Of a DNA stretch of 64,000 nucleotides, positions 38,501-47,109 are shown piece after piece (position 1 is the first letter of the stretch; each line of letters starts with the position of its first letter). The notes under the pieces are model-generated. The model was not told the origin of the DNA. It did no database searches and was given only the letters and a program-made list of their open reading frames with translations. A program made the translations under genes and the position numbers. Origin of the DNA: Conchocele bisecta (taxonomy: Eukaryota; Mollusca; Bivalvia; Lucinida; Thyasiridae); the NCBI GenBank assembly GCA_029237695.1, contig CM055280.1, positions 30,299,102 through 30,363,101 on the forward strand. The letters are read 5' to 3'.

Positions 38501-41500
38501 TACTTTCCTAGCAAAGTATACTTTGAGGGAGAAATTTTCAATTTTATGATAAATTTATTAATTTTTATTATACTGAATTTATTACATTATCACAGCCAAT
38601 TTGGCTGTGATAATGTAATAAATTCAGTATAATAATTCTGCATACTTTTAATCATGAAATATATGCATTTGTTAGTTCGATATGAAATAATGCATTTCAG
38701 GAAAAATAAATGATTACTCCCTCAAAGTATACTTTGCTAGTAAAGTATACTTTGCAATGTTGATGAAATAGGCTACAGCTAATGCGCAATTCACGTCCAA
38801 TTAGCCTTGTGTACGTCATAATGAAATATGTGGATTTTGAAATACACGAGTTCATTCATTGCTACACTGTGGTACAATTGTATCACATTCAGATAATTTG
38901 GTAAAAAGTTATTCAGAATATAGTCAAAATGTGTAAAATCCTCAGACCCTGCTGATGGAATAGCTGTATTATTTACTTAAATTAACTGTTCAAATAACAA
39001 ACTAACCTTTCATGTCACTGGATAATTTCCGCTTCAAGTTTAATACCAAGTTTGCTATGCTGATCCAGTATGCAGTTCGCCATTTTTGTTTACACTACCA
39101 GATGCGCAGCATTAACAGAAAAATATGTGACATTGCAAACACGGATGTGATGTCACACATCAGACAATTTATGTCACTTACTGATGTCAGAACGTTATGA
39201 CATTTTACCTGCACAGACTTCTTTGAACTTAGTTGAATATTCAGGGAATTTTGACTGAATATGGGAAAGTTAATGACATTTAAATTTGTTCAGAATTAGC
39301 CGACACCATTGTAGCACATCTTCTTACGTACATAATCACATAGCGTGTCGCATATTTGGAGACGGGGTCTCAGTTTCAAGTCTCACAAAAAAAACCTGTG
39401 GGATGGAAAAACTATGAAAGTATTTTGGCATGCCAAGGGTGGAATCGAGTCCCCTGTCTTGTAGGCCTATTGAAGTTGAATGTTCTAAGCACCAGACAAA
39501 ATCCCTCAGATAAAATCAAACAATCAAAACTTTGAACAGAGGATTTATTAAATGAGTATAATAACAGAGCTCCAGATAAGCTGCGTATTTGCGTAAATAC
39601 CCAATTAAAATTGCCAAAAACCCAATTGAAATCAGAAGTAGTGAGTACCAAAAAGCAATGAGAACACTTTTGGTACCTTTATCATGCTGCAGAAAACAAT
39701 AAACAGGCCATCAATATAGCATATTTTCTTATTTTTCCATGAAAACACATCTTGGTATTTCATTAGAATTGTCTCCAAGGAGACAATTCTAATGAAATGC
39801 CAAGATATGTTTTCATTTCGAAGCAAACAATTCAATAATTGCTGTCTGTTAATGTGTAAACAGTAGTGTTATTTAAGTTTACCCCATTAAAATTTTGAAA
39901 TACCCAATTGCTTCAGAAATGATGGAGTAACAATCCTCAATTACTAATTCCTTATCTGGAGCCCTGTAATAATGTCATGTTTCTTATGAAATCAGTCAGC
40001 AAATTTAATATCATATTAAATCAACACAGATGCTGGATTATATTTATTTGATGCATATACAGGGCTGTAAGCAAAGGTAAAAACCAGAGGATATGAGGGG
40101 GTGGGGGGTGTGTGTGGCAGGGAACACTCTCCCCGCCACCACCCGGGAATTTGTTTAATTCTTAGCATAAAAAATCGGCAAAATGGCAGACGAGGTGACC
40201 GCCTAGTCTGCCTCATCCTGGTTAACAGTACTGCTTTATTATTTGGTATAAGCACAAGCGATTGAAGTCCAATCTCCACATTCAGAGCCCCCGCCCCCCC
40301 CCCCCCCTCTGCCACGCCCTATAGTATACTATTATACATGTATAGTCTATATACGTAGTATAGTCGGACCAGATCGATTTATCTAAAGTGGGTATGCGGG
40401 TGGGGAGTTCAATCGCCTGTGGCATAAGCACAGCATCATCATAGGCACTTTGTCGTATGAATGACAATCAGCCGTGATATCCAAATTAACTCAGATATAA
40501 TAATAAGCTAAGGTGTGACGGCAGCCATCTATTCAACCAACGGAAGTGACGTGATTTACCTTGGGCCCGGCTCGATAATTGTAAGTTACCAATGCGCGTG
40601 AATGCCTGGAACCCTGTTGCATGGGCATGATTCTCGGCCTTTACGCGGATTAGTAACTTACAATTATCGAGCCGGGCCCAAGGTAAATCACGTCACTTCC
40701 GTTGGTTGAAAAGATGGCTGCCGTCACACCTTAGCTTATTGACCACTTTTGCATGACGCAACTTCCGGTCGGTAAACGCCAGCCTAGCAACAGTCCGCCA
40801 TGACAGTAGGTGATCACAAAAGCGTCGCCATATTAAAAAGTGTTATCAACAATGATATTTGTCCAACATTTTCGAACATATAATAGTTAAATCAGTGTTG
40901 TGCACATAGACGTCATTGCCGTCCGTTGTATAAATGATTTACCAGTATAGATATGGCTGTTTGGTATATAATAATAATGTAGTAGCGTCCCGTCCCGTTT
41001 ATATATTGTCTATGTACTTAAATGTAGCGTAATTTCTCATTTCAGATTCACACGATTCTTCAATCAAAGAATCTAGACAAAGCCCATGGAAGTTTGGATG
41101 TTTAATATATTTACCTGTATTTATATTCAGATAATATCTCCATGATAAATAATGTATGATAATGTTTTAAGTTAAATACTATGATAAATAAAAGTGTGAT
41201 CAAGTAATTATCCACGCATGTGAATTTAGTGGCAAGATGATAATTGTTGTACAGAGGTCACTTATCATAGCTATTGATCAGATGCACAGATAAATAGCTA
41301 CGATAAGCATGATAAGTGTCTACTCTGTTACCCGCTGGTGTATAGCACCAGGTGCTATACAGTGGCGGATCCAAGATTTCACCAAGGGGGAGGGGAGGGG
41401 GCACATGGAACATGAACGAGGTATACTCGTTCGTCGACGAGGTATACTCGTTCGTCGACTGAGCGGAGCGAGGCTAGCTGGCTGGGGAGGGGGGTCCGGG

Positions 41501-44477
41501 GGGTCTTTTGGGTTTTTTTTTTTTGGGTCATTATGAGTAATCACCACGGGGGTGGTGTGCACTGGAAGGCCAGTGACGGAACATCACCCCGGGTAATTGC
41601 TTTAAGCTGGTGTAACAACATCCGCCGTACTTATCAGAGCGATTAATAGGCCCCGGGCACTGCGACTGAGAAGGTCTGTTATACGCCAAACACAGCACAT
41701 GGCTTATAGGGCTTTTGTGACCAGTGTCAGGGCTGTACAAATCGGCACGCCCGACGCCCGGGACAAGTCGGTTTTGGTCTCGGGCAAGTGGCTCTATGCT
41801 GAAAGTTAGTCCCGGGCAAGTCACTATTTTCCGTTGAAACATCCCGCCACAAGCCCGTTTTCTTCACTAGACTAATCCTAAATTGTAACATTTCATCGAC
41901 CGATAACGCCTAGGGTGTGAGTCGGCTTGCCTGTGGCGATACACACTTACACAGAAGCTGCTATACTGTGTCGATAGCAAGAAAAGTGATATACTAGCTG
42001 TGACCCTGATTAGATTAATTTATTCGAATTTGAAAGCATAATCCCACCGACAATTCCGCATGAACTCTGAATTTTGTGTCAACTTTTCAACACCATTTAC
42101 GGAAAATATTTTCGAAATCAATATCGGCGAAATATGCGACAGATCTGCGTATAATCCAGATTTTTTTTGTAATCCATCCCTTTCGGAATACACATTTACG
42201 GGTATGAAATTATTAAAAAATATATTTTTATTTTTGTTATTTCTCAATGAAAGTATACGATGTCACCACTCATTTGAACCGTGTAATCGCATCTGGATTT
42301 GGAATTCATATATCCCCTGGCACGGAAATTGCACGGTTCGGATAAGCAACACGGAAGGTCGTATGTCGCCGGATTTCCGTGCAATAGGGGGGTAGCACTG
42401 TATGCATATTAACATGATTACCTGATTAAAGGTATTACATTTGCTAACATATTACTAACAATAATTCTTTCATGTACTTTGAATGTCGTTGTTTGAATAA
42501 ACTTACAGAAATCACAAATAAACTAATTACACAATGACTACGACGTCCAACGATTTTTTTTTTGATTTTTTTTCTTTGTTTTCCTTGTTCTTCTCTATTT
42601 TTTTAATATTTTTTTGGATCCACGGGAGACCCGCGTTATAATGGAGATCGCGCTATACGCGATCGCGTTATAATGGAGCTGCAGTGTACTTAGCGAATAG
42701 CCAACAAAACAAAATTGAAATTTCAAAAAGTTTATTAATTACCGTTCCGCGAACATACTGATAGACATTAAATATTGTAAATATAGACGTGATTTCATTT
42801 TCGAGACGGTCAAATGAGTGGACTCCCCGGAATATGTATATGTAAATTATAATTTCCAGGACAAGTCGGGGCAAGTCACTTTTGTCAAGTCACTTGTCCG
42901 GGACAAGTGGCTAAACAATCAATTTGTACAGCCCTGAGTGTAGATCCAGATCAGAACCAGTGTAGATCCAGATCAGACCGCACAGTCCGATCAGGATCTG
43001 CCATTCCATCACTGAAACACACTAACAAACAGTCTATACCGTTTTCAGAATACACAAGTGTGCTATCTGATCAAAACCTACACTTGTCACATTTCTCCAG
43101 TCACAGTCACATATCGGACCAAGATATTTATTTTTGACATCATGTCCAAAAATTTCTGTTTATTTGAAACAAGTAAGTAGATCAAAACAGTGAATTCAAC
43201 CAATCAGCATAGAATATGCGTGGCTTTGTTGATTTTAGAGTACATCTGCCGCATTATTAATGACATCCGGCGGCATCCGTAGCTACACACGCGTGTAAAT
43301 AATTATGGCGGGTCAAACAAACAATTCATCTCGAAATTGTCAACACGAGTATGCTTAACGCATACATTATCTGTAAAGCATTGCATAATCAATGTACGAA
43401 AAGTAAAAGATATTATGTCGGCATTTCGTAAAAAAAATACTAATTTAACACTTATAATTCCTCATTTTCCTGATTCTGTCAAAGGTTTTCTTGATTGAGG
43501 CACCAGACAAAATTAGGGTCGTGTGTTTTTATCGACCAGCAATTATCTCACGCTTACCGGCGGAGGCCATTATTACTATTTAAAATTAACTTATATTTCT
43601 ATTGTGTTCATTCTTAATCACTGGATTGTTACTTTTGGATTTGCTAACAGATAGGTCCGGGCTGGGGTGGGCAGTGCGGTTGTGGTGGGTGGATTTTTCG
43701 GCTGGAATTGAGTTAACATTAGACTAGTTGCTAGGACATTTTTTTTGTTATTATTTTTCATATCTGTGAACTGTCAGAAGCAGAGGTCTCTTTCCTGCAT
43801 GTTGTGGCTGTTGCAGCCTCAAACTACGCATGCTTTCGGCTTGATTTATGTGTTATTGTTGCACCTGTTGTATCATATTTGTGTATAACGCAGTCGATTT
43901 AGAACGACCGGAAATGAAAACAATTTCGGATAACTTCGGTTTCGATTAAAAAACCCGGATGATAAAGCGATGAATTATTGTATATGAGTTTATATCTGAG
44001 TTAAGTTGGATATCACGGTTGTTTGTCATTCATACCACAAAGTGCCTATGAGCATCATAACTTTTATCATAACCATTTTTCAGTCGCATATATCAGGAGC
44101 TAAACTGGTCACAAATGCCATAAATCAACATATGTAAACATAATTGGGCTATCTGATCGTATTTGCAGAATAAAAAAAATACATTTATTTGAACATTCGT
44201 GCTATAAATCCATTAAAATGTACAAAATCACACTACTCTAAATTTCAGCCAATCAAAAGCTCCCACGCATAGCGAGCTGTCAAACTTCCAAGAAGCCGGT
44301 ACAAAATGCTAATTTACGACGTATTTACAACGTCGTCGGTTAATATTTTGTCATGTACAGATATAAAATCATGATTGAACCTTCTGCTAGTAAACATGTC
44401 ACTTACCCAGCTAGAACTTGAACAATAACGATGAAAATTGACAGTGTGAAAATGACCCATGCCGAGAACGACGCCAT
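26380..44477 (-). CDS. DNAJB11: DnaJ homolog subfamily B member 11 (ERdj3), nine exons, 3' terminal exon missing
   Basis: Soluble ER-lumen Hsp40 co-chaperone that delivers unfolded clients to BiP and stimulates its ATPase. Nine exons join in frame (phases 2,0,2,0,2,1,2,0,1) to give 337 codons. Order: signal peptide (residues 1-23, cleavage expected after VLA), J domain with HPD at 54-56, Gly/Phe-rich segment (about 96-118), first client-binding beta domain with the cysteine-rich insert (C169, C171, C193, C196), second beta domain with the glycosylation sequon N261-V-T, and the start of the dimerisation tail. Cysteine and sequon numbers equal those I recall for the human protein (358 residues), so the missing last exon should encode about 20 residues. 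All introns are GT-AG. Introns are full of MITEs and SINE pieces. The protein looks functional: no stop, no frameshift, HPD intact. Confidence 0.97.
27041..27127. repeat. Hairpin repeat, GAACCGTCTCG family
   Basis: Arms meet at CGTCTCGATGAGACG. The right arm is more diverged (gtggtcgtgagata). It lies in the DNAJB11 intron between exons 8 and 9. Confidence 0.8.
27225..27645 (-). mobile_element. tRNA-derived SINE split by another repeat
   Basis: Tail part 27225-27310 (cagcagcagctaaggtcata) and tRNA-like head 27536-27645 (gattgaacccacgatcactg, gctctaccaccaggctatca) are separated by about 225 bp that match the repeat at 5300-5480 (gaccttcaccttgggtggtc). Lies within 75 bp of DNAJB11 exon 8. Confidence 0.7.
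27718..27829 (-). CDS. DNAJB11: DNAJB11 exon 8 (N-glycosylation site, second beta domain)
   Basis: 112 nt: one base plus 37 codons. It encodes [20 protein letters not shown] followed by [17 protein letters not shown]. The sequon N261-V-T matches the conserved ERdj3 glycosylation site. The acceptor is TTGTAG|A and the donor is TTA|GTAAGT. Confidence 0.96.
28063..28490. mobile_element. hAT-like MITE (CTCCAGATAAG family), TSD TTAGTA
   Basis: Termini CAGAGCTCCAGATAAG and CTTATCTGGAGCCCTG, flanked by the 6-bp direct repeat ttagta. It is interrupted at about 28315-28452 by a fragment ending like the pearl-type repeats (acggacgg..., aacactatatgccac, ggtggca). Confidence 0.85.
28618..28973. mobile_element. 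CTCCAGATAAG-family MITE, left end lost
   Basis: Starts within the left subterminal region and ends GCTTATCTGGAG at 28962-28973. The central palindrome around tctccttggaga is intact. Confidence 0.8.
29045..29200 (-). mobile_element. SINE body/tail fragment
   Basis: tttcgcagcaccagctatta and tctcattcgacagaccagtg match SINE tail and body. The head is absent. Confidence 0.65.
29263..29657. mobile_element. hAT-like MITE (CTCCAGATAAG family), TSD TGTCAC
   Basis: Begins CAGGGCTCCAGATAAGG and ends CCTTATCTGGAGCACTG. The 6-bp direct repeat tgtcac flanks both ends. The central palindrome is at about 29423-29490. It lies about 115 bp from DNAJB11 exon 7. Confidence 0.88.
29695..29757 (-). mobile_element. 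SINE tail fragment beside DNAJB11 exon 7
   Basis: aatgtctcagcaacagctaa and gtcatacagggacagg match the SINE tail. It ends 15 nt from the exon 7 donor. Confidence 0.65.
29772..29829 (-). CDS. DNAJB11: DNAJB11 exon 7 (58 nt)
   Basis: Two bases, 18 codons and two bases: [19 protein letters not shown], then a split lysine codon. The acceptor is TTTGACAG|GT and the donor is CTAAA|GTAAGA. A GT inside the exon at the LRF codons was rejected as donor, because reading through gives the expected LRFKMKQLK and a consensus donor. A SINE-tail fragment abuts the donor side. Confidence 0.94.
30643..31105. repeat. Two agatcc-family MITEs, partly tandemly expanded
   Basis: 30643-30945 contains repeated gatcagcctgtg(c/t)a units between inverted ends. 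30987-31105 is a shorter second copy. DNAJB11 intron 6. Confidence 0.7.
31805..31887 (-). CDS. DNAJB11: DNAJB11 exon 6
   Basis: 83 nt: one base, 27 codons, one base. It encodes [20 protein letters not shown] and then EYPFVAE, the family signature around the glycine-rich turn. The acceptor is TTTTTGCAG|G and the donor is GAAG|GTAATC. The end of a 358-bp MITE lies only 10 nt upstream of the acceptor AG boundary, so the polypyrimidine and branch region is largely transposon-derived. Confidence 0.96.
31898..32255. mobile_element. 358-bp MITE with CAGGGATTAA termini beside exon 6
   Basis: Inverted termini CAGGGATTAA and TTAATCCCTG. The subterminal region also pairs (ggggaaggagcc / ggggaaggggcc on opposite strands). 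A hairpin of the GAACCGTCTCG family (32005-32102) is nested in the middle. No clear target duplication. It ends 10 nt from the exon 6 acceptor. Confidence 0.65.
32005..32102. repeat. Hairpin repeat, GAACCGTCTCG family
   Basis: Near-perfect inverted repeat of about 48-bp arms meeting at CGTCTCGACGAGACG. Sister copies lie at 27041-27127 and 50693-50791, and a half copy at 42215-42285. Confidence 0.85.
32557..32798. mobile_element. Palindromic MITE, GGGCCGTTTCACTAAACTT family
   Basis: Begins CAGGGGGCCGTTTCACTAAA and ends TTTAGTGAAACAGGCCCCTG. Independent insertion in DNAJB11 intron 5. Confidence 0.88.
32905..33027 (-). pseudogene. Decayed partial duplicate of DNAJB11 exon 5, folded into a palindrome
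   Basis: Read on the minus strand, this repeats the last part of exon 5 and its donor side: TTC-TAG-ATGGCACAACGAGTTTG, then codons for VCDECP, then after an interruption CCAAATGTTAAGTATGTGTC, matching the true exon end and GTATGT donor. The stop replaces the glutamine codon of FQMAQ. The interruption is an exact reverse copy of the GATGGCACA...TGTCC block, so 32949-33016 is a near-perfect fold-back. It is not usable as an exon. Confidence 0.75.
33095..33237 (-). CDS. DNAJB11: DNAJB11 exon 5 (cysteine-rich insert of client-binding domain)
   Basis: 143 nt: 47 codons plus two bases. It holds the paired motifs RKCNCR (C169, C171) and VCDECPNV (C193, C196), which form the ERdj3 cysteine insert, and the conserved [11 protein letters not shown]. 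The acceptor is CTACAG|GTT and the donor is GTCAA|GTATGT. A decayed partial duplicate of its 3' half lies just downstream at 32905-33027, and a 42-bp minisatellite starts about 160 bp upstream. Confidence 0.96.
33397..33993. repeat. 42-bp minisatellite, 14 copies
   Basis: Unit gataaacagaataccagaat followed by cggctagtataaaacattac and ct. Copies differ by one to three bases. Because 42 is a multiple of 3, long open frames appear on both strands with a 14-residue period; they are not genes. DNAJB11 intron 4. Confidence 0.95.
34336..34645. mobile_element. Palindromic MITE, CAGTAGCCTATTTCATCAAC family
   Basis: Long inverted termini including the directly repeated 'aaagtatacttt' boxes and a central hairpin around cagccattaaatggctg. 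It lies in DNAJB11 intron 4. Copies at 38470-38778, 49580-49887 and 57271-57588. Confidence 0.88.
34796..35024. mobile_element. Palindromic MITE, GGGCCGTTTCACTAAACTT family
   Basis: Begins CAGGGGGCCGTTTCACTAAA and ends TTTAGTGAAACGGCCTCCTG. The central palindrome is shortened to gagcatatgctc. It lies in DNAJB11 intron 4, about 200 bp from exon 4. Confidence 0.88.
35228..35357 (-). CDS. DNAJB11: DNAJB11 exon 4 (Phe/Gly segment, start of client-binding domain)
   Basis: 130 nt: one base plus 43 codons. It encodes [20 protein letters not shown], then [20 protein letters not shown] and FVE, matching the start of ERdj3 client-binding domain I. The acceptor is TTTTCAG|C and the donor is GAG|GTACGT. 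Confidence 0.96.
35432..35791. mobile_element. MITE with CAGTAGCCTATTTCACGAAC termini and TTAGTCGACTAA repeats
   Basis: Inverted termini cagtagcctatttcacgaac / gttcgtgaaataggctacag, with several ttagtcgactaa palindromes inside. It shares its first 13 terminal bases with the GTAGCCTATTTCATCAAC family but has a different interior. DNAJB11 intron 3, close to exon 4. Confidence 0.8.
35950..36301. mobile_element. hAT-like MITE (CTCCAGATAAG family), TSD (C)ATTTAG
   Basis: Begins CAGGGCTCCAGATAAGG, ends CTTATCTGGAGCTCTG, flanked by catttag on both sides (6 or 7 bp). It inserted into a short tandem tract of tggtagccatttggcttta units. Confidence 0.87.
36729..36826 (-). CDS. DNAJB11: DNAJB11 exon 3 (end of J domain, start of Gly-rich linker)
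   Basis: 98 nt, 32 codons plus two bases. It encodes [19 protein letters not shown] and then a linker ending NDPFG. The acceptor is AATGCAG|GTATTG and the donor is GGCAG|GTACGT. The linker is shorter and more polar than the usual vertebrate sequence. A palindromic MITE begins about 20 nt upstream of the acceptor. Confidence 0.95.
36846..37205. mobile_element. Repeat with terminal palindrome (gaatgaatggcctttttgtg)
   Basis: 36846-37000 is a fold-back of about 75-bp arms meeting at ggccggaaggcc. The element continues to about 37205. An inverted copy of the entire unit is at 54725-55095. It lies just upstream of DNAJB11 exon 3. Confidence 0.8.
37735..37891 (-). CDS. DNAJB11: DNAJB11 exon 2 (J domain)
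   Basis: 157 nt: one base completing a glycine codon, then 52 codons. It encodes [20 protein letters not shown] and goes on through the HPD loop (residues 54-56), which contacts BiP, to GAAYE. The acceptor is CTCCAG|G and the donor is GAG|GTACCG. A SINE-tail fragment lies about 20 nt upstream of the acceptor on the intron 1 side. Confidence 0.96.
38470..38778. mobile_element. Palindromic MITE, GTAGCCTATTTCATCAAC family
   Basis: Begins ctgtagcctatttcatcaac and ends gttgatgaaataggctacag. Central hairpin cagccaatttggctg. DNAJB11 intron 1. Confidence 0.88.
39372..39500 (-). mobile_element. SINE head fragment
   Basis: gtggaatcgagtcccctgtc and gaatgttctaagcacca form the B- and A-box sides of the same SINE type. 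The tail is missing. Confidence 0.6.
39565..39966. mobile_element. hAT-like MITE (CTCCAGATAAG family), TSD TAATAA
   Basis: Begins CAGAGCTCCAGATAAGC and ends CCTTATCTGGAGCCCTG, with taataa on both flanks. It interrupts sequence next to a SINE head in DNAJB11 intron 1. Confidence 0.87.
40502..40740. mobile_element. Very young fold-back element, 88-bp arms 87/88 identical
   Basis: Left arm 40502-40589 and right arm 40653-40740 are reverse complements with one mismatch (ccatctattc versus ccatcttttc). The loop is 63 bp. The arms contain cggaagtgacgtga and the palindrome gggccc. It lies in DNAJB11 intron 1. Confidence 0.9.
41690..43118. mobile_element. agatcc-family MITE interrupted by the 1,209-bp element
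   Basis: The left arm ends gcttttgtgaccagtgt and the right part resumes agtgtagatccagatcag, closing with cttgtcacatttctccagtcacagtcacat. The family is defined by inverted ends gctgtgactggagaaatgg / ccatttctccagtcacagc. Confidence 0.75.
41728..42936. mobile_element. 1,209-bp non-autonomous DNA transposon, TSD AGTGT
   Basis: Terminal inverted repeats CAGGGCTGTACAAAT / ATTTGTACAGCCCTG, flanked by agtgt at 41723-41727 and 42937-42941. The host sequence is the gaccagtgtagatcc MITE family, so the uninterrupted target is known from other copies here. Subterminal regions are rich in cgggacaagt-type motifs on both sides. No long ORF. It carries half a GAACCGTCTCG hairpin at 42215-42285. Confidence 0.85.
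43120..44400. other. DNAJB11 intron 1, 5' part, no recognised feature
   Basis: Single-copy looking within this window. No exon or transposon ends identified. Confidence 0.5.
44407..44477 (-). CDS. DNAJB11: DNAJB11 exon 1 (start codon and signal peptide)
   Basis: Starts at ATG 44477-44475 and encodes 23 residues plus two bases of a glycine codon. MASFSAW is followed by a hydrophobic stretch and then QVLA, a typical signal peptide with small residues at -3 and -1. The donor is GG|GTAAGT (GTAAGT at 44406-44401). The start context is strong (A at -3, G at +4), and the next exon resumes with RDFYKILGV as in the family, which fixes the start. Confidence 0.95.
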
Positions 44478-44580
44478 CTTGGATGTAAAACTGCATCAAA
44501 TACACGGAAAGTTCAGAAACTGCGCGAATGGAAGAATAATTGGAGCAAATGGCGGCAAATGTGCGTCATTCCCCCACCTT
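44472..44580 (-). promoter_or_regulatory. DNAJB11 5' flank with YY1-like motif over the start codon
   Basis: The start codon lies in AAGATGGCG (44480-44472), the classic YY1-type element found over many housekeeping start codons. GCCGCCAT occurs again upstream near 44555-44545. A CCAAT box near 44535 is followed nine bases later by ATTCG rather than the CCACG of a canonical ER stress element, so no convincing ERSE is visible. No TATA box was identified. The promoter role is inferred from position only. Confidence 0.3.
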
Positions 44581-44894
44581 ATATTATAAGGTAAGCCGAA
44601 GATAACATACCATTTACATATAATTTCAGCATTTGGATAATGCATTAATAACTGTTCTTACACACGAACAGAAAGGCGTACTAATGTTCTGACCACACTG
44701 AGTAGCACACGGGCACATCGGGTGTGACACGACGATGTACATGATGTAGCAGAAATGTGTTCTCACCTACACATCGAACTTTGTATGATCAGATCAGACT
44801 GTGCGGATGCGCAGGCTGATCTGGCGCTACACTGGTTGTAAACTGAACACATTAAGCTTTAATTCCGAGAGGCGAGATTATGCAGTCGATATGT

Positions 44895-45260
44895 TAAAGG
44901 TACATACCCACTCAGTAGGCACAACATGTTCTTTATAAGAATTAAATAAGTGTATACTTGTGTCACTCTTCCACCAGTTTTAATAGTTATGAGTGCCCGC
45001 TATACAGATATACTCATTTAGTAATATTTATTTTTTACTGATAGTGACTCGCGTCTATGTTTCTGCTCGCAGTGGTATCAGCCTATTTTCATATACAAAT
45101 GAGGCATGATTTTCGACATATTATAAAGTGTTATCATTGCACATCAAAAACTAAATACAGAGAATAAATAGTAATTTAATGTCCTTTAACATTTTAAGGA
45201 AACACGGTTATTACCCCTGATATCAGTATAAAATGTATAATAATGCCAATCAATACGTAA
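44895..45260. mobile_element. MITE with AAGGTACATACCCACTCAG terminus, one end lost
   Basis: Starts aaaggtacatacccactcag. Internal sequence parallels 58509-58990. The opposite terminus was not found. Confidence 0.7.
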
Positions 45261-45537
45261 ACCCAATCTCCAAACATAACATAGAATAACTAGTATTTGC
45301 GATAATATATATAAATGGATGAATCTATGTCATAATAAATATACGTATCACTGCCCACCCATCCCTCTGTATCCAACGTCGGTAGTGAGCCTTTGACTTC
45401 TTACACTGTATCATACACCTTTCCGATGACACCATACGCATGGACTAGGACAACTCGCAACCTCTATCACCAAATCCCACTGACAATAATGGTCCCCCAT
45501 TACCGGCGACCGCGCCCTATATATGCAAAGGTGGACA

Positions 45538-45725
45538 TTTATGATGGGATGGGGGTGATGTAGCCGACTGATCGAATAGAGTTGAGCTAAGATGGGGCTT
45601 AATTGGTGTGTGGGGTTATGTGACCGACTGATAATGGAGTTGGGCTACATGATGGGGTGTGGGGTTGGCGGGTGTACGGGTATGGAGATGTGGCCCGCTG
45701 ATTAAATGGAATTCGGCTAAGTGAA
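45538..45725. repeat. Imperfect tandem repeat, unit about 60 bp, three units
   Basis: gccgactgat(c)gaatagagttg, gaccgactgataatggagtt and gcccgctgattaaatggaat mark the units, with gatggggtgtggggt between. Confidence 0.65.
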
Positions 45726-47109
45726 TGAGGTTTCCTCCACCAGGAGCAATCGCTCCTTATGTCGAAATAAGACCATCTGCATATACTCACTATCATCAAT
45801 AGTTGATGCCGTTTTAGTCCGGCAGTAAAACGCCGTCATCGGCCACCAGGTAGCTGCTCGATCACAGCTCTTCGCGGACGAATGTGAATAATTATTTACT
45901 TGCCGGTGTGAGGTAATTTTCACAACAGCCAGCCTGATACTTGCACACACACATACGTCACTCACTGCATAGGGGAAAGTGCCATACCGCCGTTCATTAT
46001 CTTCTCATTTTCTCTCGTCTTCAGAATGAGTGTAACGAATTGTCATATAACCAAATAATAACAGATAAACGCTAAGTTGCCGCACTTTAATAGCATTTCG
46101 CATATAACAACAGGCCGCGAAACGACCGTAGCTATGCCCCAAAACATATCATATGTATTGCATAACCCAACCCAATATGGATAATTCACTCATTGATCTA
46201 CTTTGCCATGACCAACCCTCAAATAGTATAATTACATAGAATAACACTGTTACAATGGCTGAGTTTTCATATATTATATGCACTCATACTCAGCCCTTAA
46301 CACGGTCTAACAGACTGGCACAGTTCGGTAGGAAAATGAACTAGCTAGGCTAAATTAATTGTCTCATAACCTTAATTTAAAGCACAAATTTCGACTGAGT
46401 TGCAACCAATACTAAATTTGGGAGACAACGGGTCAACGGCCATTAGCTTGACACATTTTATGGGCTCATATGCCCGTGTTTGGAAGGTCTGCGAGCCAAT
46501 TCCTACCCTTAAATATAAGATAACTAACTATGTAGAGTGCTGCTCGACGTTTCATCATTATAAATCTGACGCGGAGGTGTGAACATTAGCCAAACACAAA
46601 ATTCGACAGCACATTCGAGCAACCGTATAGCAAAATACCGACACATGTGTCCGTGGGATTTGAAGATTGTTTCGAGGGATCGCACTTTTCGAGATTTGCA
46701 TTTTGTGCCATCGTATTTAAATACATTACACATATCGGGAAACTTATCGTGGAGCGGTTCTATTTCGAACGGACCCGGCATTGCAAGGCATCGTATTTTG
46801 AGACATTGCGATTTCACTGTATGTACTTGATTATTGTTGGTTTTGTACATGATCGAAAGCTTTTTGGTACTACGTCGAACAGAGAGCAGTCGCCATTCAA
46901 CTTATTGTGTTCGAGTGATATTGACCGTGTTAATCCAGTTACAATTCTCGTGGTTTCATTCTGATCTTTTCCAACGCACTCTTTTCATATTCGGTACACG
47001 CATCCCAGACTGATTAAGCATATTCTAGAATAAAGTTTCATATAAGATATTTTTTTATATATCTTATCTTAAATTTTAGGATTCGCATTATGCCCAATAC
47101 TCTCGTAGA
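45726..47109. other. No gene recognised
   Basis: 46524-46964 is unusually free of stops in three overlapping frames on both strands, but no protein family is recognisable. 46470-46525 matches the duplicated gggaattggctcgaacacc unit at 4390-4490 in reverse. Confidence 0.5.

Noticed and set aside
44520..44545. ER stress response element upstream of DNAJB11
   Set aside because: CCAAT is followed at the right distance by ATTCG, which does not match CCACG.
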